DNA of 64,000 nt from Aquabacterium sp. A3 (lineage in GTDB: Bacteria > Pseudomonadota > Gammaproteobacteria > Burkholderiales > Burkholderiaceae_C), in NCBI RefSeq assembly GCF_038069945.1, contig NZ_JBBPEV010000001.1, positions 1,860,001 to 1,924,000 on the forward strand, given 5' to 3'. This document shows positions 1 through 9,073 of this stretch, one piece after another. The first letter of the stretch is position 1; the number at the start of each line of letters is the position of its first letter. Made by a program: the position numbers and the translations under genes. The notes beneath the pieces are model-generated. The model was given only the letters and a program-made list of their open reading frames with translations. It ran no database searches and had not been told where the DNA came from.

Positions 1-272
1 CGATGAGCATACGTGTCTCCTACATGCTGACTGGGGCAGTGTTTTGGTGAAGGTGTTCTCACGGGCAAACCGCGCAGAACGCGCCAGCATACACAAAGTT
101 CGGGGCTTTCCCTGGGGGGAATGTCACCCCGTGCCCTGGTTTTCCCGTGCGGGAGGGCGGTTCACCCCCCGATTTGAGGATGAATGTTGTCAAAAATGAC
201 GCGAACCCGCCCCCCGATCCCCCTGCCGGGGGTCACACACAAGACACGACATTGGCGGATAATGTCGGCCTC

Positions 273-830
273 ATGAACACCGCCGATTTGTTGGAAGCCG
301 TCCCTGCTGCGGAAGTGCCCCAGCCACCTGCCCAGGTGCGCTGGAAGCCCAACGTCACCGTGGCTGCGCTCATCGAGCGCGAGGGCCGCTTTTTGCTGGT
401 GGAAGAACAAACCTCTGATGGCTTGTTGCTGAACAACCCGGCGGGGCACCTGGACCAGGGCGAGTCACCCATCCAGGGCGTGATCCGCGAAACGCTGGAA
501 GAAACCGCCTGTGCTTTCGAGCCTCAGGGCTTCATCGGCATGTTCATGTCGCGCTTTCGGCGCACCCGCACGGGTGAAGACGTCACCTACCTGCGCCTGG
601 CGTTTTTTGGCACGGTGTCCGAGCCTGACCTGAGCCTGGAGCTGGACGAGGGCATCGTGCGCACCGTGTGGATGACGGCCGACGAAATCCGCGCCTGCCC
701 CGAGCGCCACCGCAGCCCGCTGGTGCTGGAGTGCCTGGAGCGCTACCTGGCCGGCGAGCGCTACCCCCTGTCGCTGCTCACAGTGCACGACAGCGTGTTC
801 TCGGCGCCGCACTACCACCGCGCCGCCTGA
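273..830 (+). CDS. NUDIX hydrolase, NudJ-like
   Basis: A 185-residue NUDIX phosphohydrolase that probably cleaves a nucleoside or thiamine-type pyrophosphate in the cytoplasm. The Nudix box is visible as [12 protein letters not shown] followed by RETLEET, giving the G-x5-E-x7-RE-x2-EE metal-binding pattern. The fold begins at [12 protein letters not shown] and ends near the C-terminal [12 protein letters not shown]. The ATG at 273 was chosen because the frame upstream (from GTG 147) encodes a Pro/Gly-rich stretch unlike the family; no strong Shine-Dalgarno is seen. It lies 8 bp before mnmA, an arrangement common in Burkholderiales that suggests co-transcription. The substrate is inferred only from similarity to NudJ and cannot be read from the sequence. 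Confidence 0.88.
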   Translation: MNTADLLEAVPAAEVPQPPAQVRWKPNVTVAALIEREGRFLLVEEQTSDGLLLNNPAGHLDQGESPIQGVIRETLEETACAFEPQGFIGMFMSRFRRTRTGEDVTYLRLAFFGTVSEPDLSLELDEGIVRTVWMTADEIRACPERHRSPLVLECLERYLAGERYPLSLLTVHDSVFSAPHYHRAA

Positions 831-838
831 TCCACAGC

Positions 839-1975
839 ATGTCCCTGCGTCCGCAACGTGTGGTCGTCGGCCTGAGCGGCGGCGTGGATTCGGCCGTGTC
901 CGCCTGGTTGCTCAAGCAACAGGGCCACGAGGTCATCGGCATCTTCATGAAGAACTGGGAAGATGATGACGACAGCGAGTACTGCTCGTCGCGTCAGGAT
1001 TTTCTGGATGCCGCCTCGGTGGCCGACGTGATCGGCATCGAGATAGAACACGTGAACTTCGCGGCCGACTACAAGGACCGCGTCTTCGCCGAGTTCCTGC
1101 GCGAGTACCAGGCCGGGCGCACGCCCAACCCGGATGTGCTCTGTAACGCCGAGATCAAGTTCAAGGCCTTTTTGGACCACGCCATGCGCCTGGGCGCCGA
1201 GAAGATCGCCACCGGCCACTACGCACGGGTGCGCGGCGTGGCCGACGCGTCGTATGACAGCGGCGAGCGCTTCGAGCTGCTCAAGGGCCTGGACCCGCTG
1301 AAAGACCAGAGCTACTTTCTGCACCGCCTGAACCAGGCGCAGCTGTCCAAAACGATGTTCCCGGTGGGCGAGCTGCCCAAGACCGAGGTGCGCCGCATCG
1401 CCGATGAGATCAAGCTGCCCAACGCCAAGAAGAAGGACTCGACCGGCATCTGCTTCATTGGCGAGCGGCCGTTCCGCGAGTTCCTCAACCGCTACCTGAG
1501 CAACACGCCCGGCCCGATCCTCGATGACCGCGGCCGCAAGCTGGGCGAGCACGTGGGCCTGAGCTTCTACACCCTGGGCCAGCGCAAGGGCATCGGCATT
1601 GGGGGCGTGAAAGAGAAAGGCTCGCAGCGCGGCGGTGGCGAGCACGACCCGTGGTTCGTGGCGCGCAAAGACATCGAGAAGAACACGCTGTACGTGGTGC
1701 AAGGCCATGATCATCCCTGGCTGCAGCAGCACACGCTGGTGGCCGACGACCTGAGTTGGGTGGATGGCCGTGGCCCCGCCATGGGCGCCACCGGGCTGGC
1801 CGCCAAGACGCGTTACCGACAGGCCGATGCCCCCTGCGAGGTGACGGCCGCGGACGCGAAGACGCTGGCCTTGCGCTTCCCCGAGGCGCAGTGGGCGGTC
1901 ACGCCCGGCCAATCAGCCGTGCTGTACCAAGGCGAGGTGTGCCTGGGCGGGGGCGTGATCGCCTCGGCGGCGTGA
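839..1975 (+). CDS. mnmA: tRNA-specific 2-thiouridylase MnmA
   Basis: A 378-residue cytoplasmic enzyme that thiolates U34 of the tRNAs for Lys, Glu and Gln. The N-terminal PP-loop is clear ([18 protein letters not shown]), followed by the family [11 protein letters not shown] segment. The two catalytic cysteines are in [12 protein letters not shown] and [13 protein letters not shown], and the C-terminal beta-barrel contains [17 protein letters not shown]. The start is ATG 839, right after the NUDIX stop; a longer reading frame overlaps the NUDIX gene and is not used. Length and motifs fit a complete, functional MnmA. The downstream PIN gene begins 1 bp after the stop. Confidence 0.97.
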   Translation: MSLRPQRVVVGLSGGVDSAVSAWLLKQQGHEVIGIFMKNWEDDDDSEYCSSRQDFLDAASVADVIGIEIEHVNFAADYKDRVFAEFLREYQAGRTPNPDVLCNAEIKFKAFLDHAMRLGAEKIATGHYARVRGVADASYDSGERFELLKGLDPLKDQSYFLHRLNQAQLSKTMFPVGELPKTEVRRIADEIKLPNAKKKDSTGICFIGERPFREFLNRYLSNTPGPILDDRGRKLGEHVGLSFYTLGQRKGIGIGGVKEKGSQRGGGEHDPWFVARKDIEKNTLYVVQGHDHPWLQQHTLVADDLSWVDGRGPAMGATGLAAKTRYRQADAPCEVTAADAKTLALRFPEAQWAVTPGQSAVLYQGEVCLGGGVIASAA

Positions 1976-1976
1976 T

Positions 1977-2435
1977 GTGCACATGAGCACCCGGCCTCCC
2001 GCAGACGGCGCCCCCATCGTCATCCTCGACACCAACGCCCTGCTGGATTGGCGGGTGTTCAAAGACCCGGCCGCGCACCCCATCGTGGAGGGCATCCTGA
2101 ACGGCCGCCTGCGCTGGCTGGCCTGCCCCTCGATGGAGCAGGAGTGGCACCAGGTGTGGCCACGCAGCTATTTCAAGGATTGGCAACCCGACCCGATGCT
2201 GACGCTGACGGTGTTCCAGCACGCCACCTTCGTGGACGAGCCCCCACGCTGCAGCCTGCGCTGCAAAGACCCGGATGACCAGGTGTTCATCGACCTGGCG
2301 GTGCATGTGGGCGCACGCTGGCTGTTCAGCAAGGACGCGGCGCTGTTGAAGCTGGGGCGACGGGCGCAGAAGTTTCATGGGGTGCAGGTGCTGCCTTTGA
2401 GTGACGTCAGCCCCCTCCTACGAATGGGTGATTGA
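1977..2435 (+). CDS. PIN-domain putative ribonuclease
   Basis: A protein of about 150 residues of the COG1569-like PIN family. Acidic residues expected of the metal site are visible in ILDTNALLDW (first Asp), KDPDDQVFIDLA (central Asp pair) and FSKDAAL (C-terminal Asp). Translation can start at GTG 1977 or ATG 1983. The gene sits 1 bp after mnmA, so it is probably in the same transcript. PIN proteins of this group are often annotated as toxin components, but no small antitoxin gene lies beside it here. A housekeeping RNase role linked to mnmA is equally possible. Confidence 0.82.
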   Translation: MHMSTRPPADGAPIVILDTNALLDWRVFKDPAAHPIVEGILNGRLRWLACPSMEQEWHQVWPRSYFKDWQPDPMLTLTVFQHATFVDEPPRCSLRCKDPDDQVFIDLAVHVGARWLFSKDAALLKLGRRAQKFHGVQVLPLSDVSPLLRMGD

Positions 2436-2515
2436 CGCCAAATTGCACACCGTTGACAGTCCGCTACTGGGCATCAAAGATCGCCCAAACACCAACTTAA
2501 TCAATGAGGGATGAG

Positions 2516-3118
2516 ATGTTTAAAACCATCGCTGCAGCGGTATTGGCCATGGGTGTCGCCAGCACTGCATACGCCTCCAGCTACGAATATCACTTCCTGA
2601 TGAATCCAGATGCTGATTCGTCAGAGGTTGCCTCGCCAGCACTGGATGTCAGCATCACATTCGGCTTCAACGACAACTTGCCCGCCTTCAGCATGGCAGT
2701 TCTGAGTGATTCTCAACACTGGCGGAACGGCAACATCTGGATGCTGGCGAGCTTCCAAGGGCAGACCGTGAATCTTGCGGATGGCCTGGATCCAGACCAG
2801 AGCGCCCTCGAGTTCGCAGAGGGCAGCGGCTCGATCGAGACTTGGCCCATGCTCAGCGAGTTCCTGGATGTTGATCTGCACCCATGGAGCCCGTTCGTTG
2901 CGGCGAACAACCTGCCCTGGGACCCCTTTGTGTATGGGCAGCTTGATGCTTACGATGACCAGCAGGACTTTCAGGACCTGTACTCCCTGTGGGCCAATGG
3001 AGATGTCTCCAGCTTGGCAGCGCACACCGTGGCCGTCCCTGAGCCGACAAGCCTGACCCTGACCGGGCTGGGACTGCTGGCACTGGCAGGATTGAGGCGC
3101 TGCCGGCGCCAAGTGTGA
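2516..3118 (+). CDS. PEP-CTERM sorted exported protein
   Basis: A 200-residue exported protein. Residues 1-20 form a signal peptide (MFKTIAAAVLAMGVASTAYA). The C-terminus carries the PEP-CTERM sorting signal: VPEPTSLTLTG, a hydrophobic helix, then the basic tail LRRCRRQV. Such proteins are processed by exosortase and usually go to the envelope or extracellular polymer. The middle is acidic and aromatic-rich and matches nothing I recognise. ATG 2516 is preferred over the in-frame ATG 2504 because GAGGG at 2506-2510 is correctly spaced for it. No exosortase or polysaccharide genes are in the window, so the partners must be elsewhere. Confidence 0.85.
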   Translation: MFKTIAAAVLAMGVASTAYASSYEYHFLMNPDADSSEVASPALDVSITFGFNDNLPAFSMAVLSDSQHWRNGNIWMLASFQGQTVNLADGLDPDQSALEFAEGSGSIETWPMLSEFLDVDLHPWSPFVAANNLPWDPFVYGQLDAYDDQQDFQDLYSLWANGDVSSLAAHTVAVPEPTSLTLTGLGLLALAGLRRCRRQV

Positions 3119-3142
3119 TGGCATGATGGCGTCTCGCAAGAC

Positions 3143-3736
3143 TTGTTCTTCATCACATTGATCACCACGCCCTCCGGACCGCCCCTCCGACGCTCGCTCC
3201 TGCTGTACGCATCGAGCATGTTGATCCTGACGGTGGCCGGCTGCGCCAGCCTGATGGGTCCGCGCACGGTCGAGATCAGCCAGGGTGAGTTGCTGGAGAA
3301 GTTGTCAGGCCAATTCCCGCTGACGCAACGGGTGCTGAACGTGCTGGATGTGCAGGCCCTGTCGCCCAGGCTGAGCCTGCAGCCCCAGGCCAATCGCGTG
3401 ACGGCCACCGTGCCGCTGGTGGCGCGCGACCTGTTGCGCAGCCGCGAGCACACGGGAGAGGTGGCGCTGAGCTTTGGCCTGCGTTACGAGCCGACCGACC
3501 TCACCATTCGCCTGCGCGAGCCCAGGCTGGAGTCGGCCCGGGTGGCCGGGCTGCCCGAGCCATTGCAACGAGGCCTGACCCGTCTGGCAGGCTGGCTGGC
3601 CGAAGATCGGCTCAACGGGCAGGTGATTCACCGGCTGAAGCCCGAAGACCTGCGCAGCGCCGACCGCATGGGGTATGTGGTGCACGACCTGCGTGTGACG
3701 GCCTCGGGGCTGGCGGTGGACCTGCGGCCTCGCTGA
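3143..3736 (+). CDS. DUF1439-type lipoprotein
   Basis: A protein of about 197 residues with a basic and hydrophobic N-terminus (LRRSLLLYASS) and a lipobox (LTVAGC), so it is a predicted lipoprotein. The mature part (EISQGELLEKLSGQFPLTQR and alternating beta-type segments to the C-terminus) resembles the DUF1439/YceB family of small envelope lipoproteins of unclear function. The start is uncertain: 3143 is a TTG, another TTG lies at 3158, and the only ATG (3218) would leave too short a signal peptide. It stands alone between a PEP-CTERM gene and a thioesterase. Confidence 0.75.
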   Translation: MFFITLITTPSGPPLRRSLLLYASSMLILTVAGCASLMGPRTVEISQGELLEKLSGQFPLTQRVLNVLDVQALSPRLSLQPQANRVTATVPLVARDLLRSREHTGEVALSFGLRYEPTDLTIRLREPRLESARVAGLPEPLQRGLTRLAGWLAEDRLNGQVIHRLKPEDLRSADRMGYVVHDLRVTASGLAVDLRPR

Positions 3737-3822
3737 CGTTTGCGTCAGCCGCCTCCGTTTTGTGGACAATGGAGCCTTCGCGTTTTCCCTGACCCCTCCT
3801 CGCGTGAAACGGGTGGTTCCTC

Positions 3823-4791
3823 ATGAGCATCTTCAACGGTGACAACCGCAAGGCCTGGGCCCAGGCCTTCATCTCCGGCATTCCCTACGCGGCGGCCTCT
3901 GGCATGCAGTTGGTGGACGTGGCCGAAGGTCGCTGCAGCCTGTTGCTGCCGGCACGCGCCACCTGGACGGGCGACAGCGAGCGCAGGCTGATCCACCCCG
4001 GCTGCCTGAGCGTGCTGGCCGACACGGCCTGCGGGGTGGCCGTGGGCTGCGCCATGGAAACGCTGGAGCCTTACGCCACGCTGGACCTGCGCATGGACTA
4101 CCTGCGCCCGCCCGTGGCCGAAACCGACCTGATCTGCACCGCCGAATGCCACCGCCTGTCGCGCAGTGTGGCCTTTGTGCGCGGCGAACTGCACCAGCCT
4201 GGCCAGAGCGAGCCGGTGGCCACGGTGCACGCCACCTTCATGCGGGCCACGGCCAACACCCGTCGCAAGGATGCGGGCGCGGCGCCCAAGGCGCCCACCC
4301 CATCAGAGGCCGCGTCGGCCCTGATCGCCCCGGCCAGCATCGAGCCCAGCGCGGTGTTCGTGTCCACCCCCGACAGCACGGCCGAGACCTCGGCGCTGCC
4401 GGTGGGCCGCTCGCCCTATGTGGACTTCCTGAACATCCACCAGCAAACCCAGGTGGACGCCGGGCCCGTGTTTCGCATGCCCTTCAAGCCCGAGCTGATC
4501 GGCAACCCGGTGTTGCCGGCACTGCACGGCGGCATCCTGGCGGGCTTTGGCGAAACCGCCATGATCCTGCACCTGGTGCAAACCACGCCCGGCATCACCG
4601 GCGTGCCGCGCGGGGTGGACTTTGCCATCGCCTACATGCGGTCGGCCAAGCCCATCGACACCTTCGCACAGTGCACCACGGTGCGTCAGGGCAACCGCGT
4701 GGCCCTGGTGATGGTGTCGCTGTGGCAGGACGATCCCAGCAAGCCGGTGGTGCAGGCGCGCGGCCACTTCCTGATGCCGCGTGAGGACTGA
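3823..4791 (+). CDS. double-hotdog acyl-CoA thioesterase-like protein
   Basis: A 322-residue protein built from two hotdog folds in one chain. The first (about residues 15-150) has the PaaI-like pattern IHPGCLSVLADTACGVAVGCAM and TLDLRMDYLRP. The second (about 200-318) has LHGGILAGFGETAMILHL and GVDFAIAYMRSA. They are joined by an Ala/Pro-rich linker (about 150-200). PaaI-type enzymes hydrolyse acyl- or aryl-CoA thioesters as dimers, and a fused pair may act as an internal pseudo-dimer. ATG 3823 begins MSIFNGDNRKAW. Substrate unknown. The next gene is convergent. Confidence 0.85.
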   Translation: MSIFNGDNRKAWAQAFISGIPYAAASGMQLVDVAEGRCSLLLPARATWTGDSERRLIHPGCLSVLADTACGVAVGCAMETLEPYATLDLRMDYLRPPVAETDLICTAECHRLSRSVAFVRGELHQPGQSEPVATVHATFMRATANTRRKDAGAAPKAPTPSEAASALIAPASIEPSAVFVSTPDSTAETSALPVGRSPYVDFLNIHQQTQVDAGPVFRMPFKPELIGNPVLPALHGGILAGFGETAMILHLVQTTPGITGVPRGVDFAIAYMRSAKPIDTFAQCTTVRQGNRVALVMVSLWQDDPSKPVVQARGHFLMPRED

Positions 4792-4803
4792 GGCGCCCGA
4801 CGC

Positions 4804-5607
4804 TCAGTAACCGGCCATGCGGGCTGTCACCAGCCGATTCATGAAGCCGGGAGACAGCTTGGACAGCGTCGCAAACAGCTTGGTCTGCCATCCCACCAGG
4901 TTGTGCACGGCCAGCCGTGAAGGCGGGGTGTTGGCCAGGCGCCAGACGGCGTCAGCCACGTCTTGTGGCCCCAGGCGGACGCCCAGTGTGGAGACGGTCT
5001 TCATGCGGCTGACCTCATCGGTCACCATGGCCGTGTTGACGAACAAGGGCAGCACGTCGACCACGCGGATGCAGTGACGGCGCCATTCGATGTCCAGGGC
5101 TTCGGTCAGGCTGCGAACCGCCGCCTTGGTGGCCGAGTAGGAGCCCAGCTCGGGCTGACCATACAGGGCCGAGGCAGAACACATGTTGATGACGCGGCTG
5201 CCCGGGGTGCGCTTCAAGAGTGGAAATGCCAGATGACAGCCGCTGACCAGCCCCTTGAGATTGATGTCGATGAGCCGGTGATGGCGGACCAGCTGGGCCT
5301 CTTCAAAGGGGCCCGTCACAGCCACGCCGGCGTTGTTGAACAACACGTCCAGGCGGCCCGCCGTGCGTTGCTCAAAGGCCGCAAGCGCCATGACCCAGTC
5401 GTTCACCGAGGTGACATCCAGTCGCGCGGTGATGCACTGCTCCGCGCCCCAAGCCTGTTGCAGCGTTTGCAAGCCCGCCTCGTCCACGTCATACAGCCCC
5501 ACGAACCAGCCGGCGCGTAAAAAGTGCTCGGCCACGGCACGACCGATGCCTGCGGCGGCGCCCGTGACGAACAGGGTGGGACGGGTGGCGTGGGAGGTGT
5601 TGGACAT
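4804..5607 (-). CDS. short-chain dehydrogenase/reductase
   Basis: A 267-residue classical SDR oxidoreductase. The cofactor motif is TGAAAGIG near residue 15, the structural motif is NNAGVAVTGPF, and the catalytic Ser-Tyr-Lys is seen in NMCSASALYGQPELGSYSATKAA. The substrate loop follows DVLPLFVNTAMV. The start is ATG 5607 (MSNTSHATRP); the frame upstream is not SDR-like. It is transcribed divergently from an AraC regulator beginning at 5710, about 100 bp away, so that regulator may control it. Substrate cannot be deduced. Confidence 0.93.
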   Translation of the reverse strand: MSNTSHATRPTLFVTGAAAGIGRAVAEHFLRAGWFVGLYDVDEAGLQTLQQAWGAEQCITARLDVTSVNDWVMALAAFEQRTAGRLDVLFNNAGVAVTGPFEEAQLVRHHRLIDINLKGLVSGCHLAFPLLKRTPGSRVINMCSASALYGQPELGSYSATKAAVRSLTEALDIEWRRHCIRVVDVLPLFVNTAMVTDEVSRMKTVSTLGVRLGPQDVADAVWRLANTPPSRLAVHNLVGWQTKLFATLSKLSPGFMNRLVTARMAGY

Positions 5608-5709
5608 GGTGTGGATGTGGTGCATCACATGAATGACGATGACACAGCTTAGGCTTGGCGGGTCTGACCTGTCTTGACCGGCACGGTTGGGCATTTAACA
5701 ATTTCGTCC

Positions 5710-6771
5710 ATGCTGGCCCCCGCCGTCGATCCAGAGTTCCGCCGCCTGTACATCCGAGATGCCATCCAGGGCATGGTGCCGCACACCTTGGTGGCCGTGC
5801 TGAGCAGTCACCTGCAGCAGCACGGCGTGGACCCCGCCACCGTGCTGCCCGCCGAGGCCCTGAAGCCTGGCGCGCATCATCTCGGGCGCATGCCCGCTGA
5901 GGCCTTCTGTCAATGGCTGCTGCGGGCGGCCGAGCGGCTGAACGACCCGCTGTTGGGGCTGCACCTGGGCCAGCACATCCAGCCCGCCCATTTGGGTGCG
6001 CTGGGCTATGTGCTGCTGGCCTGCGACAGCCTCGGGGCCGCGCTGTTGCGCATCCAGCGCTACCACCGCCTGCTGAACGACATCAACCCCATTCAGCACC
6101 ATGTCGAAGATGGGTGCATGGTGCTGCAGTGGGGCGTGAGCCGGGGCCGGCCGGGGGCGCTGTTCGACGAAACCGGGATCACCGCGATCGTGCAGTTTGC
6201 GCGGGTGCTCATCGGCCAGGCGATGCCCGTGCGTGGCGTGGACTTTGTCAACCCGCCGCCCGGCCCGGCGTCACAGGCCCAGTTTCACGCGTACTTTGGT
6301 GCGTCGGTGCGCTGGAATCAGCCGGTGACCCGGCTGCTCATCCCCATGGCGCTGCTGCAAACCCGGTTGCATCAGCCCGACCCGGTGCTGCGGGGCTTGC
6401 TGGAAGCGCAGGTGGATGCCGCACTGGCCCACCTGCCAGAACCAGGCGACCTGGTGGAGCTGACACGGCGGGTTGTGAGGCAATTGGCGCCGCACGGCAT
6501 GCCCGAACTGGATCGGGTGGCGGCGGAGCTGCAGCTGTCGCCGAGGGTGCTGTACCGCCGACTGGCTGAGCGTGGCCATCGGTTTCGCAGTCTGCGAGAC
6601 GGGGCGCTCAAAGAGCTGGCCGAGCTGCACCTGTCGGATCTTCGGCTGACGTTGGCCGAAGTCAGCGAGCTGCTGGGCTACACCGAACAAAGCGCGTTTT
6701 CACGCGCCTTCAGGCGATGGTCCGGGGTGTCGCCCATGCAGTGGCGGCGTCAGGGGCAAGGCGCCACCTGA
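5710..6771 (+). CDS. AraC-family transcriptional regulator
   Basis: A 353-residue AraC regulator. The first two thirds match the arabinose-binding-like ligand domain of the OruR/ArgR/MmsR-type subfamily (LGLHLGQHIQPAHLGALGYVLLA, QRYHRLL). The C-terminal double helix-turn-helix is at about residues 265-350, with LDRVAAELQLSPRVLYRRLAE and LTLAEVSELLGYTEQSAFSRAFRRWSG. ATG 5710 is preferred to an upstream TTG at 5674. It is divergent from the SDR gene, a typical regulator-target pair. The ligand is unknown. Confidence 0.92.
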   Translation: MLAPAVDPEFRRLYIRDAIQGMVPHTLVAVLSSHLQQHGVDPATVLPAEALKPGAHHLGRMPAEAFCQWLLRAAERLNDPLLGLHLGQHIQPAHLGALGYVLLACDSLGAALLRIQRYHRLLNDINPIQHHVEDGCMVLQWGVSRGRPGALFDETGITAIVQFARVLIGQAMPVRGVDFVNPPPGPASQAQFHAYFGASVRWNQPVTRLLIPMALLQTRLHQPDPVLRGLLEAQVDAALAHLPEPGDLVELTRRVVRQLAPHGMPELDRVAAELQLSPRVLYRRLAERGHRFRSLRDGALKELAELHLSDLRLTLAEVSELLGYTEQSAFSRAFRRWSGVSPMQWRRQGQGAT

Positions 6772-6787
6772 ACGCCACGCAGCACGC

Positions 6788-7243
6788 TCACTTGGGCATG
6801 ATCACCGTGTCAATGACATGGATGACGCCGTTGCTGGCCTCCACATCGGTGGCAACCACCTTGGCGTTGTCCACCATCACGCCACCGGTGGTGCTGATGG
6901 TGATCTCGCCGCCCTGCACGGTCTTGACCTGACCGGGCTTCACGTCCTTGGCCATCACCTTGCCCGGCACCACGTGGTAGGTCAGCACGGCGGTGAGTTT
7001 GGCCTTGTCCTTGAGCAGCGCATCCAGCTGTGCCTTGGGGATCTTGGCAAACGCCTCATCGGTGGGCGCGAACACGGTGAACGGGCCTGGGCCCTTGAGG
7101 GTGTCCACCAAACCAGCAGCTTGCACGGCGGTCACGAGGGTCTTGAACGAACCGGCCGAGACGGCGGTGTCCACCAGGTCTTTGGCGTGGGCACTCACCA
7201 TGGTGCCGAAGGCCAACACGGATGCCAACAGTGCTTTTTTCAT
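6788..7243 (-). CDS. secreted fasciclin-domain protein
   Basis: A 151-residue exported protein with one fasciclin (FAS1) domain. Residues 1-20 ([20 protein letters not shown]) form a signal peptide. FAS1 signatures are [27 protein letters not shown] and the C-terminal [18 protein letters not shown]1 domains mediate adhesion, and small bacterial versions are periplasmic or secreted. AGGAG lies 9-10 bp before ATG 7243. Upstream are two palindromes (7311-7349) that may be operators. The gene ends convergently with the AraC gene. Confidence 0.95.
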   Translation of the reverse strand: MKKALLASVLAFGTMVSAHAKDLVDTAVSAGSFKTLVTAVQAAGLVDTLKGPGPFTVFAPTDEAFAKIPKAQLDALLKDKAKLTAVLTYHVVPGKVMAKDVKPGQVKTVQGGEITISTTGGVMVDNAKVVATDVEASNGVIHVIDTVIMPK

Positions 7244-7310
7244 GGGCTCGATCTCCTGAAGTGACGCGGCCAAAAGTGACCGCCAGCCCACTGTAGTCGG
7301 ATCAGCCGAA

Positions 7311-7349
7311 TTAAATTACCAATCAGTAATTTAATGTACCACTTGGTAG
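7311..7349. promoter_or_regulatory. paired palindromes upstream of fasciclin gene
   Basis: A markedly AT-rich island in a GC-rich background holds two inverted repeats. TTAAATTAC (7311-7319) and GTAATTTAA (7326-7334) form a perfect 9-bp arm pair. TACCA (7337-7341) and TGGTA (7344-7348) form a second palindrome. Their centres are 20 bp apart, about two helical turns. They lie 68-106 bp before the fasciclin start and just after the glpD stop, so they look like a dimeric repressor site, TetR-like in style. The binding protein is unknown. Confidence 0.5.
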
Positions 7350-7351
7350 GG

Positions 7352-8938
7352 TTATTGGGGTCGAACCGAGGTCAGCCACCTGGCCACGGCCTCGCGGCCG
7401 GCCGAATCCAGGTGCAGCCCCAGCTTGGAGCGCCGCCACAGCACGTCGTCGGCCGTGCGTGCCCATTCGTGGGTCATGAGGTGGCGCAGTTCGCGCTCGT
7501 GCAGGCCGGGGGCCACCTCGGCGCCCAGGTCGGCGGTGTGGCGCACGCCGTCCAGCAAGTCAAGGGCCGCACTGCCATAGCTGCGCGCCCAGCGGTTCAG
7601 CAGGGCCGGGTTGAGCCCGGGGTGGCGCGCCTGCAACCACTGGGCCCACTGCCGGTGCGCCCGCCCGGGCTGGGCCGGCTGCCCCATGGCCTGGCCCAGG
7701 TCGCCCCCCGGCAGGGTGGCTGACGCGGTCCAGTCGGGCCGCTGTTCGCCCAGCAAGGCCCCCACCTGGCCGGCCGCCTGCTCAGACAGCACCCGAAAGG
7801 TGGTCAGCTTGCCGCCCCACACCGTCAACCAGGGCGCGGGCGCCGTGTGCGTCTGCAGTTGGTAATCCCGCGTGACGGCCGCCGCGTTGCCGCTGGCGTC
7901 GTCAAGCAGGGGCCGCACGCCGGCGTAAGCCCACACCACGTCGGCTGGCGTGATGGGTTGCGCCAGGTAACGACCCAGCTCATGGCAAAGGTACTGCACC
8001 TCGTCCTCAGAGATCGCCACCCGGCCCGGGTCATCGTGGTGCTCGACGTCGGTGGTGCCCACCAGGGTGAAGTCGTCTTCGTAGGGAATGGCAAAGATGA
8101 TGCGCCGGTCCTGCCCCTGGAAGATGTAGGCGTGGTCATGCTCAAACAGCTTGCGCACGACGATGTGGCTGCCCTTGACCAGGCGCAAGCGCCCGCTGGA
8201 GGCCGGCTGGACCGACCCCTGAGGCGGCACGGCCATCACCTGGCGCAGCAGGTGCTCGGCCCAAGGGCCTGCCGCATTGACCACACACCGGGCGCGCACG
8301 CGGGTCTGCGCGGTGGCCTGTCCGGTGTGCGCATCGCGCGACTGCAGCTCGGCCCGCCAGCCATCGGCATGGGCCTGCAGGCGCTCGCAACGGGTGCGCG
8401 TGAGGATGGTGGCGCCGTGCCGCTGAGCATCCTGGGCGCACAGCACCACCAGGCGGGCATCGTCCACCCAGCCATCGGAGTACACGAACCCGCAGCGCCA
8501 GCCCGGCTGCAGTGGCCGCCCCAACGCACTGTGCTGCAGGGCCACGCCGTGGCTGCCCGGCAAAAATTCACGCTGGGCCAGGTGGTCGTACAGCCACAGC
8601 CCCAGGCGGATCATCCAGGCGGGCCGCATGCTGGCATCATGGGGCAGCACGAAGCGCAGGGGCCACATGATGTGGGGCGCGCTGCGCAGCAGCACCTCAC
8701 GTTCTTGCAGCGCCTTGCGCACCAGTCCAAACTCGCGGTATTCGAGGTAACGCAGCCCGCCGTGGATGAGCTTGGTGGAGGCCGACGAGGTGTGGCTGGC
8801 CAGGTCGTCCTGTTCGCACAGCACCACCCGCCACCCCCGGCCTGCCAGGTCTCGGGCGATGCCCACGCCATTGATGCCGCCGCCCACCACCAGCACGTCT
8901 GCGGTGACATCGGGGGCGGCAAGATTTTGTTCGAACAT
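7352..8938 (-). CDS. glpD: aerobic glycerol-3-phosphate dehydrogenase
   Basis: A 528-residue FAD-dependent, membrane-associated enzyme that oxidises glycerol-3-phosphate to dihydroxyacetone phosphate and feeds the quinone pool. The FAD-binding motif is VLVVGGGINGVGIARDLAGRG near residue 16. Family signatures include SSASTKLIHGGLRYLEYREFGLV, VYSDGWVDDARLVV, FAIPYEDDFTLVGTTDVEH and WAYAGVRPLLDD. The C-terminal helical domain contains TADDVLWRRSKLGLHLD. The start is ATG 8938; the open frame continues upstream across glpR and glpK only as an antisense artefact. It is divergent from glpR with operator-like repeats overlapping its start. Confidence 0.96.
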   Translation of the reverse strand: MFEQNLAAPDVTADVLVVGGGINGVGIARDLAGRGWRVVLCEQDDLASHTSSASTKLIHGGLRYLEYREFGLVRKALQEREVLLRSAPHIMWPLRFVLPHDASMRPAWMIRLGLWLYDHLAQREFLPGSHGVALQHSALGRPLQPGWRCGFVYSDGWVDDARLVVLCAQDAQRHGATILTRTRCERLQAHADGWRAELQSRDAHTGQATAQTRVRARCVVNAAGPWAEHLLRQVMAVPPQGSVQPASSGRLRLVKGSHIVVRKLFEHDHAYIFQGQDRRIIFAIPYEDDFTLVGTTDVEHHDDPGRVAISEDEVQYLCHELGRYLAQPITPADVVWAYAGVRPLLDDASGNAAAVTRDYQLQTHTAPAPWLTVWGGKLTTFRVLSEQAAGQVGALLGEQRPDWTASATLPGGDLGQAMGQPAQPGRAHRQWAQWLQARHPGLNPALLNRWARSYGSAALDLLDGVRHTADLGAEVAPGLHERELRHLMTHEWARTADDVLWRRSKLGLHLDSAGREAVARWLTSVRPQ

Positions 8939-8986
8939 GATCGAATCGTATCGTATTTGATCGTTTCGATTCGTTTCTGATCGAAA
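8936..8986. promoter_or_regulatory. candidate GlpR operator between glpD and glpR
   Basis: The divergent glpD/glpR spacer has an AT-rich block with repeated GATCGAA/TTCGATC elements. The clearest is a perfect 7-bp inverted repeat, TTTCGAT (8964-8970) and ATCGAAA (8980-8986), with a 9-bp spacer. Related copies, GATCGAATCG and GATCGTTTCG, lie between it and the glpD start codon. This is where a DeoR-type GlpR would be expected to bind. Assignment is by position and repeat structure only. Confidence 0.55.
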
Positions 8987-9073
8987 ACAACCGGGATTTT
9001 TCGGATAATCTGCACGATCACCCCGTTCATCAGCATGCCCGGCCGCCGGGCACATCGTCAGGAGACCGCGTCC

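Noticed and set aside
1977..2435. PIN protein considered as a toxin-antitoxin toxin
   Set aside because: No antitoxin-size gene is adjacent; it is tightly linked to mnmA instead.
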